NCBI GenBank assembly: GCA_947561395.2
Contig: OX387182.1
Span: 34,465,949 to 34,529,948 of the forward strand
From: Buxus sempervirens
Taxonomy: Eukaryota; Streptophyta; Magnoliopsida; Buxales; Buxaceae
Reading direction: 5' to 3'
DNA: 64,000 nt
This document shows positions 32,105 through 43,198 of this stretch, piece by piece (position 1 is the stretch's first letter; the number at the start of each line of letters is the position of its first letter). The notes beneath the pieces were generated by a model. The model did not search any database. It was given only the letters and a program-made list of their open reading frames with translations, and had not been told where the DNA came from. Made by a program: the position numbers and the translations under genes.

Positions 32105-33496
32105 CTACAAAAATTCACAGTCAATTTCTTCATCATCTATTAACACATTAATAGACTCCATTACAACAGATTTTTGCAAATTAAAAACTCGGTATGCTCT
32201 ACTTGAAGAGGAATATCCTAGAAAAATTCCTTCATCACTTCTAGAATCAAATTTTCCTAGATTTTCTCTGTCCCTTAGGATATAAAATTTACTTCCAAAA
32301 ACTCTAAAATATTTCAAGTTTGGCTGTTTTCCTTTCCAAATTTCATAAGGAGTTTGTTTCCACCCAGATCTGACATATACTCTGTTACTTATATAACAGG
32401 CAGTATTTATTGCTTCAGCCCAGAATTTTGTTGACACTTTCTTGGCTATCGTCATGGTTCTAGCCATTTCTTGCAAAACTCTATTCTTCCTTTCCACAAC
32501 TCCATTTTGTTGTGGGGTCTTAGGAGCAGAAAATTCATGTTTAATTCCTTGTTCTTTACAAAACTTGGAAAACATCTGATTTTCAAATTTTGTCCCATGA
32601 TCAGATCTTATTCTAACAATCCTCCCTATTTGCAAGTTCTTTTCAACTTGAATTTGACAGCACAATTGTTTAAAGTAATCAAAACATTCAGATTTTTCTC
32701 TTATAAAATTTACCCATGTATATCTACTGTAGTCATCTACAGCAACAAAGATATACCTCTTTCCTCCAAGACTTTCAGTCTTTGTAGGTCCCACCAAGTC
32801 CATATGAATCAGTTCTAATGGTCTAGAGGTTCCTACAATGTTGGTTTTCTTGTGTGTGGCTTTGATTTGCTTTCCTTGATTGCAAGGACCACACATACTT
32901 TTCTTTTTATTGTTCCCAAACTTGGGAATTCCTCTAACCAATTCAGACTTAGAGATTTTTGATAAATCTCTATAGTTAATGTGACCTAGTCTTCTATGCC
33001 ACAAATCAATTTCATTGCATATAGAGGATTTTAAAGAGCTTTCATTGTTTCCAATGATTCCATAACAATTGTCACTTGTTCTTACACCTATAAGAACTGT
33101 TCTACCAGAATTATCCAAAATTTTATATTCTTTTCTGGTAAAGTTGACAAACAATCTTGAATCACATAACTGGCTAATACTAATTAAGTTTGCCTTCAAA
33201 CCAGATACAAATAACACATTCTTTAAACAAACTCCATTAGGACCAGTTACTGTTCCTTTACCTTTGACTTGAGAAGTGCTTTCATCACCAAATGTTACAC
33301 TTCCACCAAAATATTCTTCAAAGGTACTAAACATAGACTTATGTCCACACATATGTCTTGAACAACCACTATCCAAGTACCACATGTTGACATCATGAAC
33401 TTTCAAAGCTATATGAACCACATTTGCAACTAAGAAGTCTTTTCTAACCCAAATATGTTTTTTCATGTGTTTTCTGAGAAGTACCTTCATCAACAA
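32105..33496 (-). CDS. pol: Copia protease-integrase
   Basis: 463 residues. The protease has WYLDSGCSRHMCG with the catalytic DSG, then LKANLISISQLCD. The GAG-pre-integrase/zinc region reads LWHRRLGHINYRDLSK with CGPC. The integrase core has IHMDLVGP, IRSDHGTKFENQ and TPQQNGVVERKNR (D, D, E), followed by FWAEAINTACYISNR. Its frame is +1 relative to gag and overlaps gag by 53 nt, so expression would need frameshifting unless this copy carries a 1-nt indel. It ends at the TAG at 32107-32105 that separates it from RT. Confidence 0.88.
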   Translation of the reverse strand: MLMKVLLRKHMKKHIWVRKDFLVANVVHIALKVHDVNMWYLDSGCSRHMCGHKSMFSTFEEYFGGSVTFGDESTSQVKGKGTVTGPNGVCLKNVLFVSGLKANLISISQLCDSRLFVNFTRKEYKILDNSGRTVLIGVRTSDNCYGIIGNNESSLKSSICNEIDLWHRRLGHINYRDLSKISKSELVRGIPKFGNNKKKSMCGPCNQGKQIKATHKKTNIVGTSRPLELIHMDLVGPTKTESLGGKRYIFVAVDDYSRYTWVNFIREKSECFDYFKQLCCQIQVEKNLQIGRIVRIRSDHGTKFENQMFSKFCKEQGIKHEFSAPKTPQQNGVVERKNRVLQEMARTMTIAKKVSTKFWAEAINTACYISNRVYVRSGWKQTPYEIWKGKQPNLKYFRVFGSKFYILRDRENLGKFDSRSDEGIFLGYSSSSRAYRVFNLQKSVVMESINVLIDDEEIDCEFL

Positions 33497-35357
33497 CTTG
33501 AGATTTTGAAGGAAGTTTCTTTGACAGATTTGTAACTTCCTTATTTAATGATTCAGTCAATTTTAACAAGGAATCAAATCTGTTATGTAAATCCAAGGAC
33601 TGACTTTGATTTACTTTCCTCTTACTGTCAAAATATCCCTTGGGAAAACCATGCAAAACATGACACTTTGGTCTTATATGACCTCTTTTATTACAATGAT
33701 GACACACAGGTATGAACCTATATTCAGAAGAATCAAAATTTCCAGATTTGACAGTATTTCTAAACTGTACAGATTTAGATTTTTCAGATTTTGAAGATTT
33801 ACCTGTTGAGCTTACTTCTCCAGCAGAAATTTTCTGTGAAAATTCCTTATTTTGATTACTTACATCAAGCTTTTCAGTCATTCTCTTTTCAGCAGAATTT
33901 GAGCTTTCAGTAACTTCCTTTGAAGTTGATTCCTCATCAACTTTTTCTTTTCTTGCAGAAAAATTTGAAGCATTAGATTTAATTGAATTTGACAATTTCT
34001 CAAGTTCAATAACTTTACCTTGAAGTGCAGAAATCTGAACTTCCTTTTTTTTTAATTTTTCAGTTTTTTCAGTCAAAGAAGTTACCAGAAAATTTTTTTT
34101 GACATGTCTTTCAAGTAACTTCTTGTTTATTGAATCTATTTCTGCAAAAGCTTTATTTTTCTCTGTTTCTGACTCCTTCAATTTTTTACTCAATTTCTTG
34201 ACTTTCTTCTGAGCTCTATTGAATTCCTTATATAGCTGATTGTAGGCTTCTTGTAATTCTTCTTCATCATCTGATAAACTTTCTTTATTATCTCCTACAA
34301 TGTCAGAGATTGAACTACCAGAAGAAGATGAGTAAAAGGAATTGAAAGCAGTAAAATTAGCAGAAATATCCTCATCTGATTGTGAAGAATTATCAGTATT
34401 ATTGTCATCCCAAGTAACCTGATAATTTGTCTTTTTCTTTTTATCCTTTGAGGGACAATCAGAAGCAACATGTCCAAATCCTCTACATTTATAGCATTGA
34501 ACTTCGTCGTTCTGAGAAAATTTCTTCTCCTTTCTTAGATCAGAAATTTTCTTATCAGATCTGTCCATGGATAATAAAGGATTAGATTGTCTCTTTTTAA
34601 ACATTCTCTTGAACTTTTTAGCTAAGAGGACTAATTCATCCAGATCTACTTCAGAATTATTTGATTCTTCATTATTTACAGATTTTAGAGCTATTCCTTT
34701 ACTCCTTTTAGGAATATTCAGATCTAGCTCATAAGTCTGTAAAGATCCTACAAGATCTTCAATTCTCATGGTATCCACATCTTTTGCCTCTTGAATGGCA
34801 GTAACTTTTGGTCTGAATTTTTCAGGCAAAGATCTCAAGATCTTTCTAACAACCTTGGATGTAGAGATCTTTTCTCCAAGGTTAAAGCTCGAATTAACAA
34901 TATCCGAAAGTCTAGCATAAAATTCATCAAAGGACTCATCATCTTTCATGTATAGAGTTTCGAAAGATGTTGTAAGTCTTTGAAGTCTAGACAGCTTGAC
35001 AGCTAAGGTTACTTCATGAGTGACCTCAAGAATGTCCCAAGCTTCCTTACCTACTTCACATGAGGAAATTCTCCTAAATTCCTCAACACTTACAGCACAA
35101 AATAAGGCATTCATTGCCTTGTTGTTCCATCCACATAGATCAGATTCAGCTTTACTCCACTGATCATGAGGTTTAGGCATCACAACACCTCCTTCTGTTG
35201 TGATTTCTGGTGGATGATAACCATTACAAACCGAGAGCCAGACACGCTCATTGATAGATTTCAGGTAAGCTTTCATCCTTGCTTTCCAGTAAGAATAATT
35301 GTTACCTTCTAATAATGGAGGTCTAGAGGCAGATCCTCCTTCTTTTCCAAAGTCCAT
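33444..35357 (-). CDS. gag: Copia Gag
   Basis: 637 residues from MDFGKEGGSASRPP, intact. The N-terminal copia Gag domain reads LLEGNNYSYWKARMKAYLKS and, near residues 90-215, AWDILEVTHEV, FETLYMKDDESFDEFYARL and ILRSLPEKFRPKVTAI. A CCHC knuckle CYKCRGFGHVASDC lies near residue 290, followed by a Ser/Asp-rich stretch and a long Lys/Glu coiled coil. A second CCHC, CHHCNKRGHIRPKC, lies near residue 555. The long C-terminal extension with a second knuckle fits Sirevirus Gag. It follows the 5' LTR and primer site by about 45 nt. Confidence 0.9.
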   Translation of the reverse strand: MDFGKEGGSASRPPLLEGNNYSYWKARMKAYLKSINERVWLSVCNGYHPPEITTEGGVVMPKPHDQWSKAESDLCGWNNKAMNALFCAVSVEEFRRISSCEVGKEAWDILEVTHEVTLAVKLSRLQRLTTSFETLYMKDDESFDEFYARLSDIVNSSFNLGEKISTSKVVRKILRSLPEKFRPKVTAIQEAKDVDTMRIEDLVGSLQTYELDLNIPKRSKGIALKSVNNEESNNSEVDLDELVLLAKKFKRMFKKRQSNPLLSMDRSDKKISDLRKEKKFSQNDEVQCYKCRGFGHVASDCPSKDKKKKTNYQVTWDDNNTDNSSQSDEDISANFTAFNSFYSSSSGSSISDIVGDNKESLSDDEEELQEAYNQLYKEFNRAQKKVKKLSKKLKESETEKNKAFAEIDSINKKLLERHVKKNFLVTSLTEKTEKLKKKEVQISALQGKVIELEKLSNSIKSNASNFSARKEKVDEESTSKEVTESSNSAEKRMTEKLDVSNQNKEFSQKISAGEVSSTGKSSKSEKSKSVQFRNTVKSGNFDSSEYRFIPVCHHCNKRGHIRPKCHVLHGFPKGYFDSKRKVNQSQSLDLHNRFDSLLKLTESLNKEVTNLSKKLPSKSQVVDEGTSQKTHEKTYLG

Positions 35358-35402
35358 GCTATAGATCTAGATCACACTTTGTATAACAATTCAAAGTGAA
35401 TA

Positions 35403-35415
35403 GGCTTTGATACCA
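35403..35415 (-). other. Copia primer-binding site (initiator tRNA-Met)
   Basis: The minus strand reads TGGTATCAAAGCC two bases after the 5' LTR, one base away from the common TGGTATCAGAGC initiator-Met site. Confidence 0.9.
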
Positions 35416-35417
35416 AT

Positions 35418-36641
35418 TGAAAGAGTAGGAGACTACTCTACAGGTCCTCGATCTACAACAATTATGATCTTAACAATACGGAAATATACACACAGAATTT
35501 ATACGAGGAAACCTGAATCCAGATCCAGGAAAAACCTCGAGTCTATATAAGGCGACTAACCCTTAGAATCTCCACTATTAAATGAAAAGCAATTACAAAC
35601 GAAAACACACTTAACCTTTACAATTGAACTCACGTAACAGCAATCCACATCTCGAATCCACGAACTGTAACACAACTTGAATCCACAAGCTGCAATTCAC
35701 GATCAATCCAGATCCACAGCTCGAATCCACAAACTGTAACACAACTTGAATCCACAAGCTGCAATTCACGATCAATCTAGATCCACAGCTCGAATCCACG
35801 AACTGTAACACAACTTGAATCCACAAGCTGCAATTCACGATCAATCCAGATCGTAACAATCACCTCAGAGTCCACTGAGATGATCCAATGCAATAGGAAT
35901 CCACCTATGCATCCATCAAGCTTGATCACCAATCCAGGAGATCATACGATCAAGTGAAGTTCCGAAATGAAGAAGAATCCTCAAACTTCAATTCCAGGAG
36001 ATCTCTCTTAGATCTCCCCCTCACTCGATCACCGACTCTTTAAAGATGAATTGATTGAATCTCGAACACCTCAAGATCCAAATCGAATTGATCAAAAGAA
36101 AAAGTCCCTTTCTAAAAAAATACAGTTTGTCTATTTAAAGAAGAAAAACTCAGATCGCATCGAGCGCTGGTGGCGTCGCCTTGCGATCGGGGTAGACGGC
36201 TGGAAGCGAACTCAAGTCCTGCTCAAATCCAAATTGACCCAGTTAAGGGCGCGCTGGCGCGCTGCTAGCCGGAGGGAACGCGGCATGTGCACAACTGATT
36301 TTTAGATTCTTCAATCTTGCTTTGCGCTACCAGTGGTGTGTCGGCGTTGCCTTACGACGCAAGTGCACGTTCTTTACTTTCAAAGCACTGTTTCACTTAT
36401 GTGCTGCTAGCGGAGTGGTAGCGGCGTTGTTCCTCGCAAGTGCCTTTACGAAATATGCTTTATTTAGAAAACCTTACATTTCCTTGAGCTACCAGCGAAG
36501 TGGTAGCTGTGTGGCAGCATCACCTTCCTCTTTACTAAATTCATAGAACTTACATTTTGATTCTGCACATCTTGAAGATTATTTGAGGATATAATTTTTC
36601 AAACATTTGCCATATACAGAGTGTGAGATTTCACACTTACA
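35418..36641 (-). repeat. Copia 5' LTR
   Basis: Matches 26268-27563 with few substitutions and one 69-bp unit fewer. Minus orientation starts TGTAAGTGTGAAATC at 36641. Candidate TATATAG at 35543-35549. Confidence 0.93.
35653..35859 (-). repeat. 69-bp tandem repeat, three copies in copia 5' LTR
   Basis: Units begin at 35653, 35722 and 35791. Confidence 0.92.
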
Positions 36642-36646
36642 AGATC
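36642..36646. repeat. Copia target-site duplication, right copy (AGATC)
   Basis: Matches 26263-26267; E1 3' UTR continues after it. Confidence 0.95.
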
Positions 36647-37350
36647 CCGACTAATCCCCAATGGTAGTCACTCCAAACTAGGAGGCCGTTACCTCACCCA
36701 GGGAAGGCAAGCCAACTAGAAGGCACGCTATAGAAGAAGAGAGCAGCGAGACATGAAGAAGAACGAACAGAAATGAAGATATCATCAGGCAAGATGGCCC
36801 TTTGGTAATTTTGATTTCATACTTTTGTAAATAGATTAAGGCAGGTGGGTGAGCTCCCTTGAGGCACCGGACGGCACTGGAAGCACCTCCTCCTCCTCCT
36901 CCCTTCCCTCTTCCGTTCTTCTTTCGTCCTACCTCCTAAACCAACTCTCGGCTGAAAAAAAAACTGTTAAAAGCCTTAAGTAAAAGACACAGGAAGAGTC
37001 AGAATTCTGAAGTCACCTAAAAGCCTTAATGGAACAAACAAGAAGAAAAGAATATTGTCTAATGTCTCGCATCAATGCCGAAACAGGTTGGCGGGCTCAA
37101 GTCCAATCTAATCTTTTCAAAATTAAATCAAACGTTGAAGAGTTGCCCCGCAAAAACCCGAAAAGCAAAGGGTAAGGAAACTCCTAAGCTAGGAAGTGAC
37201 GCCACATCATTTGACTGCTTCCCTTTTAAAGTGAAAACTTCAAAGGACTAAGCTCGTCGACCATGTAAACAGAAATGCTAGGCACAAAAACAAGATTCTT
37301 TTTTCTCTTTGCCGTTCATTCGCAAGGTGACTCCGGCAAAAAGGGGCAGC
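36647..37350 (+). other. E1 3' UTR end, conserved pre-LTR block and polypurine tract
   Basis: No gene. Shares CGAAACAGGTTGGCGGGCTC near 37080, AGGAAGTGACGCCACATCAT near 37191 and TAAGCTCGTCGACCATG near 37250 with E2. CAAAAAGGGGCAGC at 37337-37350 is the polypurine tract. Confidence 0.8.
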
Positions 37351-37741
37351 TCTAAGCACTTCATTTTTGCGCTCCTGGAGGAGCCAAAAATGCAAACCCT
37401 AGCTGAAAAGTCAAACCCTAAGGGGCAAAAGTTGACTTTTTGATCAAGTGATAACTGGCCACCTTGCTTTATCTCAATGGATAGAGAGTCCTGACACAGT
37501 TCCAACACAACTGAGTTTGCAGCAATCGGAGTCCGGATGAAGGTTCTGCAGGCCAATCAAGCTTGAGGGGGAGTCGATCAAGCTTGAATTTCTGTTAAAC
37601 CCCAAGCCAGGTGCTTAGCCCTATGTCATTGGATAGAGGTATCCGATACGGTTCTAACGCAACTGAGTTTGCCCAAATCGGAGTCCGAATGAGGAAGATA
37701 TGAGCAATTGAAGTTTCCGGGCAGCAATGTCGGAAACTGCA

Positions 37742-38207
37742 CACGTGGCAAACAAACTGCACACGTGGCAAGAAACGCAGGAAAATATCTTGAGGGGAAA
37801 TCAATAAATATCCAAAATCTGCCAAATATCTCAGGGATTAAATCAAAATTGCGCAGGAGGCTATCTGCGAATATCTCAGTGTCAAATCAGGTCAAATCGG
37901 TCAACTCCAGGGGGTAATCCCCAAATATCAAAAATATTGACAGAATGACCGAAAATAAATTTCGGTTACACACAAATTGTGTATAATCAAAATATATTTT
38001 CGGTTCATAAAGTGAAATCGAATATCGCCCGACAGATTGTCTGAATCCGTACCTGACAAAAATTAACTGCCAATCGAGTGCAAAAGTAACCGAAATGTTA
38101 TTTTAGTTACAAACAAATCCTGTATAACCGAAATTAATTTTCGGTTATACTGGAAAATCTGTGTAACCGAAAATTAATTTCGGTTATCCTTTTTCTGGCT
38201 ATAAATA
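37742..38207 (+). promoter_or_regulatory. E1 LTR promoter: paired G-boxes and TATA box
   Basis: CACGTGGC at 37742-37749 and 37762-37769, and TATAAATA at 38200-38207 followed by a CT-rich leader. Confidence 0.65.
37945..38190 (+). repeat. AACCGAAA/TTTCGGTT hairpin cluster in E1 U3
   Basis: Three inverted repeats with ACCGAAA arms and AT-rich centres near 37949, 38126 and 38164 (for example AACCGAAATTAATTTTCGG), spaced by related sequence. They lie just upstream of the TATA box. Confidence 0.75.
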
Positions 38208-39596
38208 GGGACTCCAGCCATTTGGCTGGGGGTTGGCTGTTCTCTGAATTTCTCCCACTCCCTACCCTGCTCGTCCCTCTCCTCCCTACCTTCTCCACCC
38301 TTCTAAAACCCCCAAACCCTAGCCCAACTCCACACAAACCCCTTCTCTACCATTCTTCTTCATTTTCTACCACTTGGAGAGGACCTTGGAGGATTTGCTG
38401 GAGCTTGGAGGAGGTACCTCAGTGCCGTGGAGGTTTCAAGTGGACTCTACCATCATCCAAAGAAGATTCCAACCTTAAGGTATGGTTCCCCACTAATTTT
38501 CATTCAACATATATAAATATGAAGTGGTTTGAAGCATGTCGGTTTCTAAGTATGTTGTGATACCATGTTTGGGTCATCATGTGCATGTTGTTTTGTCATT
38601 TTTATCACCTTCTCACGCCATTCGATGGATCCTCACCCTCCTATGGTAAGAGGAGAGGTTATAGGCCGTATAAAAGGGTCTAGGGAGAGCATTTTGGTTG
38701 GTTTAAAGTGGTCATACCACCCCCATTAGATCACTGTTTTAAGGTCATGGTTGTTGCTGGTTCCATGTCACTATAAGGTGTATGTTCCTCTCACTTGAAT
38801 CTAAATGTAACCCTGGCATCAGCCCCCTCTCCCCTTCCTTTCTTTAAGTGCTATTTTGTTAGGTTTTGAAGGTAATATTGATATGCTAAAATACATGAGA
38901 TATATGCTTAGTCGCTATCATATGAATGCATAAAATCTACTTGTTAGTCATTAGGATTCAAGCCATGTGTGCCATGATGTTAGGGCTGCTAACCACCTCA
39001 TTTTGCAACTGCTTCCATGGGTTTTTTCATTAAGGTCTTTTATCACCTTCCTTTAGTCACTGTTTGGGGATCATGGTGAGCCAACCCCTTTGCATGCATA
39101 TCCTTAAATGTTGCATGTGTCTCTATTTGCTAAAGGTATGTTGAGGAAACTATTTTCATTAGGTTGTGAGTGCAAAGAGTGTTTTTCGAAGCATAGTAGG
39201 GCTTAGTCATGTACCACTTTGTCCTTTTTGTTTTGCTTTGACTTGAAGCATGACTACGCTAGTCATTTTCATTGGTTTTTGTCCATATGCAAGCATGTTA
39301 TTTTGGTTCGAAAAAATAAACCAAACCAGGGATACCTAGATCCTTGGTTGGTCTTTATGTGGATTGGAAGGATGGAGGGGAACCCCCACCAATTCCCTCA
39401 CTGTTTGGTTTTTGAAAAACCCCCAAAAGGTGAGCCTAATAGCTCCATTCGAAACACTGTGGGCCCACACAGGGGCCAACAGAGACACCATACATATTCA
39501 CAAGTCTTATGGTTTAGTTCTCTGTCCAAAAAGTGACCAAATGAGTTCCGGTAGGTTGCCCGGAAACTCAGTTCAGCAAAGGGTTTTTTGTGGGTT

Positions 39597-39656
39597 AACC
39601 GAAATTGGATTTTGGTTAAACCACATTTGTGGTTTAACCAAAATCCAATTTCAGTT
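39597..39656 (+). repeat. 29-bp near-perfect inverted repeat in E1 LTR
   Basis: Arm 39597-39625 pairs with 39628-39656 with one mismatch and a 2-nt loop centred on CCACATTTGTGG. It lies downstream of the TATA box, so it would be transcribed. Confidence 0.9.
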
Positions 39657-40724
39657 ATGATGGCATACCTGTTTAACCAAGAGAAAATTTCGGTTACCTT
39701 CAGTGTTTTCCAAAAATCAATTTTCTTGCATGTTTGTCATTTGCTATGCCATGTGAGCTGAACCAGTTGAACCAGTAGGGTTTTCGGGTCAACCGGAAAC
39801 CCAAAGTGGCACACGGGCTTGCGAGCCCAATTTGAATCCCTTTGTGGGCCTTCCAACGGGGACCACCTAGTCCAAGATCATATCTAAAAGTAAACAAGAT
39901 AATCAAAATAAATCGAATGGGCTGAACCCTATGAGGCCCACCAAAGCCCAAAAAGAAAGCATGCTGGCTAAGGTAGGAATGGTTTGGCCGTGACTGCGAG
40001 CACGGGCCTATCGGGCCCACAAAGCTCATCAACCCCACAGGGCACGGTCCAATACCCTGACCCACTGAACAATGGACCACCTGGTCCAAGCCTGACTAAT
40101 GGGCCCCAACCCCATGGTCTAGCCCACTTTGAAAATTAAAAATGAGATAAAGTCGAATAAATCATTGGCAACCATTGCGGGCCCATCCAATGGGCCCATA
40201 AACAAATTCCGGCCCACCCTTGCATACAAATCACTTTAAATTCAACTTGAACCCTAAAAGTAAAATCAATTGAACTCACCAAAGCCCAAAGGGCCTCTCA
40301 AGTTAGACTGAGGCCCACCAGCGGCATGCGGGCTTAACCAAGCCCCCCAAGGACACCATGGGCCCTCCAACAGGGCCCACCCAATTCGACTCAAAGCACT
40401 TACTAAAGAAAAGATAAAAGCAATTAAAGGGACCCACACCACTCAGGCGGTCCCACCAGATTGAACCGAATGGCATGCTGGATCAGGAATCGGTGAGAAC
40501 CAAGGTGAGTTGACTCAAACTAGGGAACCCACAGGACCCATCATCCGACGGGGTGGACTGGAGTGTCTACGGACTTCCCTAGACCACAACCGAGACCCTA
40601 CTTAGAATCTCAAGCCGCAGACCAAGCCATAATAGACAAGACTAGGCACCCAGGTGTCCGCCTGCACCCCATCAGGCGGTGACGACTATGAACTTTCCCG
40701 TGTGGCATTTCTGACGCGCTCACA

Positions 40725-43020
40725 ATGGGGGCAGGGTAGAAGAATTCTTGGTCTTCAGATGGGTGGAAGTGCACTAGAGGGAGACTTGTAGGGGAATCAC
40801 CACCATCTCCTTCAATGACGTTCACTATCTCACTTTCCTTTGCTGACATGTCTTCCGAGTCTGTATCAGCGGACTCATTCGAGCTCTCATACGGATCAAG
40901 CAGGTTTGCTATTTCAGGAGTGGACGGCGATTCCTCTTCCTCTGCGGCACGCGGGGGGCTGAACCACTCATGCATGTCGTATTGGAGGGGGGCTGGATTA
41001 GACTCAAGTGATGAAGAGTCGGCCGAGTATGCCAAATAGGGGTTTGGCTCCGAGGTTGCAGACATGCACTCTGGCGGCCATTCGGTGGATAACTGGGGAG
41101 GTACCCTCGAACTGCCCACTGACGCATCCGAGATCTGAGGTCTGATCTGGAGTCCACTGGAACTACCCACTCCCTCTCTACGTGAGGGGGACAGGGAGTC
41201 GCTGATCCATCCACACTGCATTGGGTTCCAAGGCCCAGTAACTTCTTCACTACTTTGCGGTTCATCCTCAATCGTACAGATGTAAACATCTGTATTCTCC
41301 CTAACCTCGAGTTCTTCCAGCAAAGTGTCCTCTTCATTCTCTCCAACAACTGCAATTGCTGTCGATTGGGTTCTTGTTCGAAGCTGCACCTTCACTGTCT
41401 GCCCTGGTTGGCTGATCAATACTAAAGGGTCGAATTGCCTGGTGCCTTGATCACTGCTTACTTGATTCGCTGTCTTACTAGTCGAGGCCCTTGAGTGATC
41501 TGGGAGAGGATTGGTAGTTACGCCGGCTGCTAGAGTCTGAGCGGGTGGTGCCGGAGGGTCGACCGTAATGCGTTTACTGTCAATCAGGTCCTGGATATTG
41601 TGCCTTAGATCCCAGCACCGATTGGTATGGTGCCCTGGAGCACCGGAGTGGTACTCACATCGCTCAGCTGCATTATAGCTTTTGGCGTTGACCAGACGAG
41701 GATTCGGGGGTTTGACTTGCACATACCCCTTCTTCAGCAAAGTAGGTAGCAACTTTGCTGGTGCATAGGGCAGGGGAGTGAAAACCCGTTTCATCCTGGC
41801 CTCCATTTTTTCTCTCATCCTTCTTACCCCTTGGTAAGCTACCTACCCAGTCCCTTGAGGTGCCACGGCCTCTGGTCCTTGGGAGAAGTGGTGGGGCTGT
41901 GCCGGGTATACATAGTTTACCGCCTGCTGTTCCTGCCTCCTGGGCTCCTGCCCCTGGCTTCTGCTAGCTCGCCCGGTCACTGGCCTCCTTGGTACGGAAC
42001 TCTCCCCACTGCCGTCTATCTTTCCAGCTCTTACTGCGTCTTTAATCCGATTTGCCATCAGGATTAGGTCATTGAAATTCGATGTACTCTGCCCCAGTAG
42101 CAAAGTGAAGAAAGGCTGACCCAATGACACAATAAACAACGACGTCATCTCTTGTTCCAGCAATGGCGGCTGTACCAATGCTGCCAATTCTTTCCAGCGC
42201 TTGGCATACTCTCTCACTGACTCCTCGCTCTTCTTAGCCAGCCTCTGCAATTCTGCCCTGGTCTGTACGATCTGACTGTTTAGGCGGTACTGCTAGATCA
42301 AGACTGCTGCCAGGTCATTCCATGTTTTTATCTTAGCCTTGTCCAAACTCAAGAACCAAGAATAAGCCGCCCCAGTTAACGACTTCTGAAAGAACTGCAC
42401 CATGATTCGTTCCTCCTTAGCATACTGGCACATGTCATCAGAATATGACCTCAGATAGTTTAGTGGGCAACCCGTGCCATCAAACTGGTGCAACTCTGGG
42501 CACTTGAACTTAGCCGGGAGTTGGATGTCAGAAAAGAAGCAGAGGTTTTCAAGCGTAGCCTCGCTCTACACTATGCTGGGTTGGAGCTGTTTGAGAAGCT
42601 CTCTCATGGTGGCTAGTTCTGCTTTGTTTTCTTCTCTTACTGCTGCCAATTTTCCCTCAAACTGCGCTTCCTGGGTTCTATACCAGTTTTTGTCATCCTG
42701 CCCCAGATGGACAGGTAAAAACTGATCCTGTTGTGGTATGTGGAATGGAGTTGCTGGTGGTGGTGGCGGTGGTGCCACGGGAGGGGGATGTACTGGATGC
42801 GGTGGTGGTGCCACCTCTGCCGGTGGCGAGAACTGCGGCTGCGGCTGGGGGCGGCCGGCACTACTGGGGGGACTTGCTTCAATTCCCTTAATTCTGCCAT
42901 TAACTCCTAGATGACGGAACCCATGATGTCGATTCTCTGTTGCATCTCATTGATTGCTTGTGCGTGGCTAGATTCTGCCGGATGTTGCCCCAGCGGTGTC
43001 TGCTCTCCTGGCTGATCCAT
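40725..43020 (-). pseudogene. gag: E4 gag relic
   Basis: The ATG at 43020 opens MDQPGEQTPLGQ, matching E3 MEQPREQTSPGQ. A TAG replaces the Gln codon of E3 IIQELMAEL near 42908, a frameshift lies in the Pro-rich region near 42830, and TAGs follow near 42566, at 42295-42293 and near 41845. Preserved blocks are LHQFDGTGCPLNYLRSY, FFQKSLTGAAYSWFLSLDK, FTPLPYAPAKLLPTLLKKG, the knuckle-like CEYHSGAPGHHTNRC and an acidic tail ending EFFYPAPI at the break. The TAG at 42295 is at the same codon as the E1 TAG at 188. Confidence 0.87.
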
Positions 43021-43198
43021 ATCGAGTCTTTTCCTCGATCTTAGCAGGTATGGACTTCTGGAAGCAATTTTGGTACCTGGTGAGACAGTTGATTGGCATT
43101 AGTGCAATTTTACAGGAATTGATCGCAAAGTCTATTTGATTGAATCTGTTTATTTATTGTTTTATTGATTTTTCTCATTTGATTTAATTGGACTAATT

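Larger units (their letters stand above)
26268..36641 (-). mobile_element. Ty1-copia element, Sirevirus-like, with env-like ORF
   Basis: A 10.4-kb element on the minus strand with LTRs of 1224 (5') and 1296 bp (3'), a TG...CA structure, a 5-bp duplication, an initiator-Met-type primer site and an AAGGGGGAGAT polypurine tract. Minus-strand order is gag, protease-integrase, RT-RNase H, spacer, env-like ORF, 3' LTR. Integrase before RT defines copia; the env-like ORF and long LTRs fit the Sirevirus group. Coding regions are nearly intact. Confidence 0.94.
1..40724 (+). mobile_element. E1: Tat/Ogre-like Ty3-gypsy element, 5' end outside window, split by two nested insertions
   Basis: Coding relics in element order lie at 1-3875 (gag, protease, G-patch, linker) and 20865-24839 (RT, two RNase H domains, integrase), followed by a 3' UTR, a polypurine tract and a 3' LTR at 37351-40724. 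The gaps are filled by E2 (3876-20859) and a copia element (26268-36641), each bounded by a clean 5-bp target duplication, so the pieces belong to one older copy. Many in-frame stops and two frameshifts in gag-pro mark it as dead. The 5 bp after the LTR, ATGGG, should recur before the unseen 5' LTR. Confidence 0.88.
37351..40724 (+). repeat. E1 3' LTR
   Basis: Begins TCTAAGCACTTCATTTTTGC (TG decayed to TC) and ends GCGCTCACA. Related to but clearly diverged from the E2 LTR; it lacks the 147-bp and A-rich arrays. It carries two G-boxes, a TATA box, AACCGAAA hairpins, a donor-like AAG/GTATGG at 38480 and a GGGCCC-rich segment at 39780-40470. No protein gene. Confidence 0.88.
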
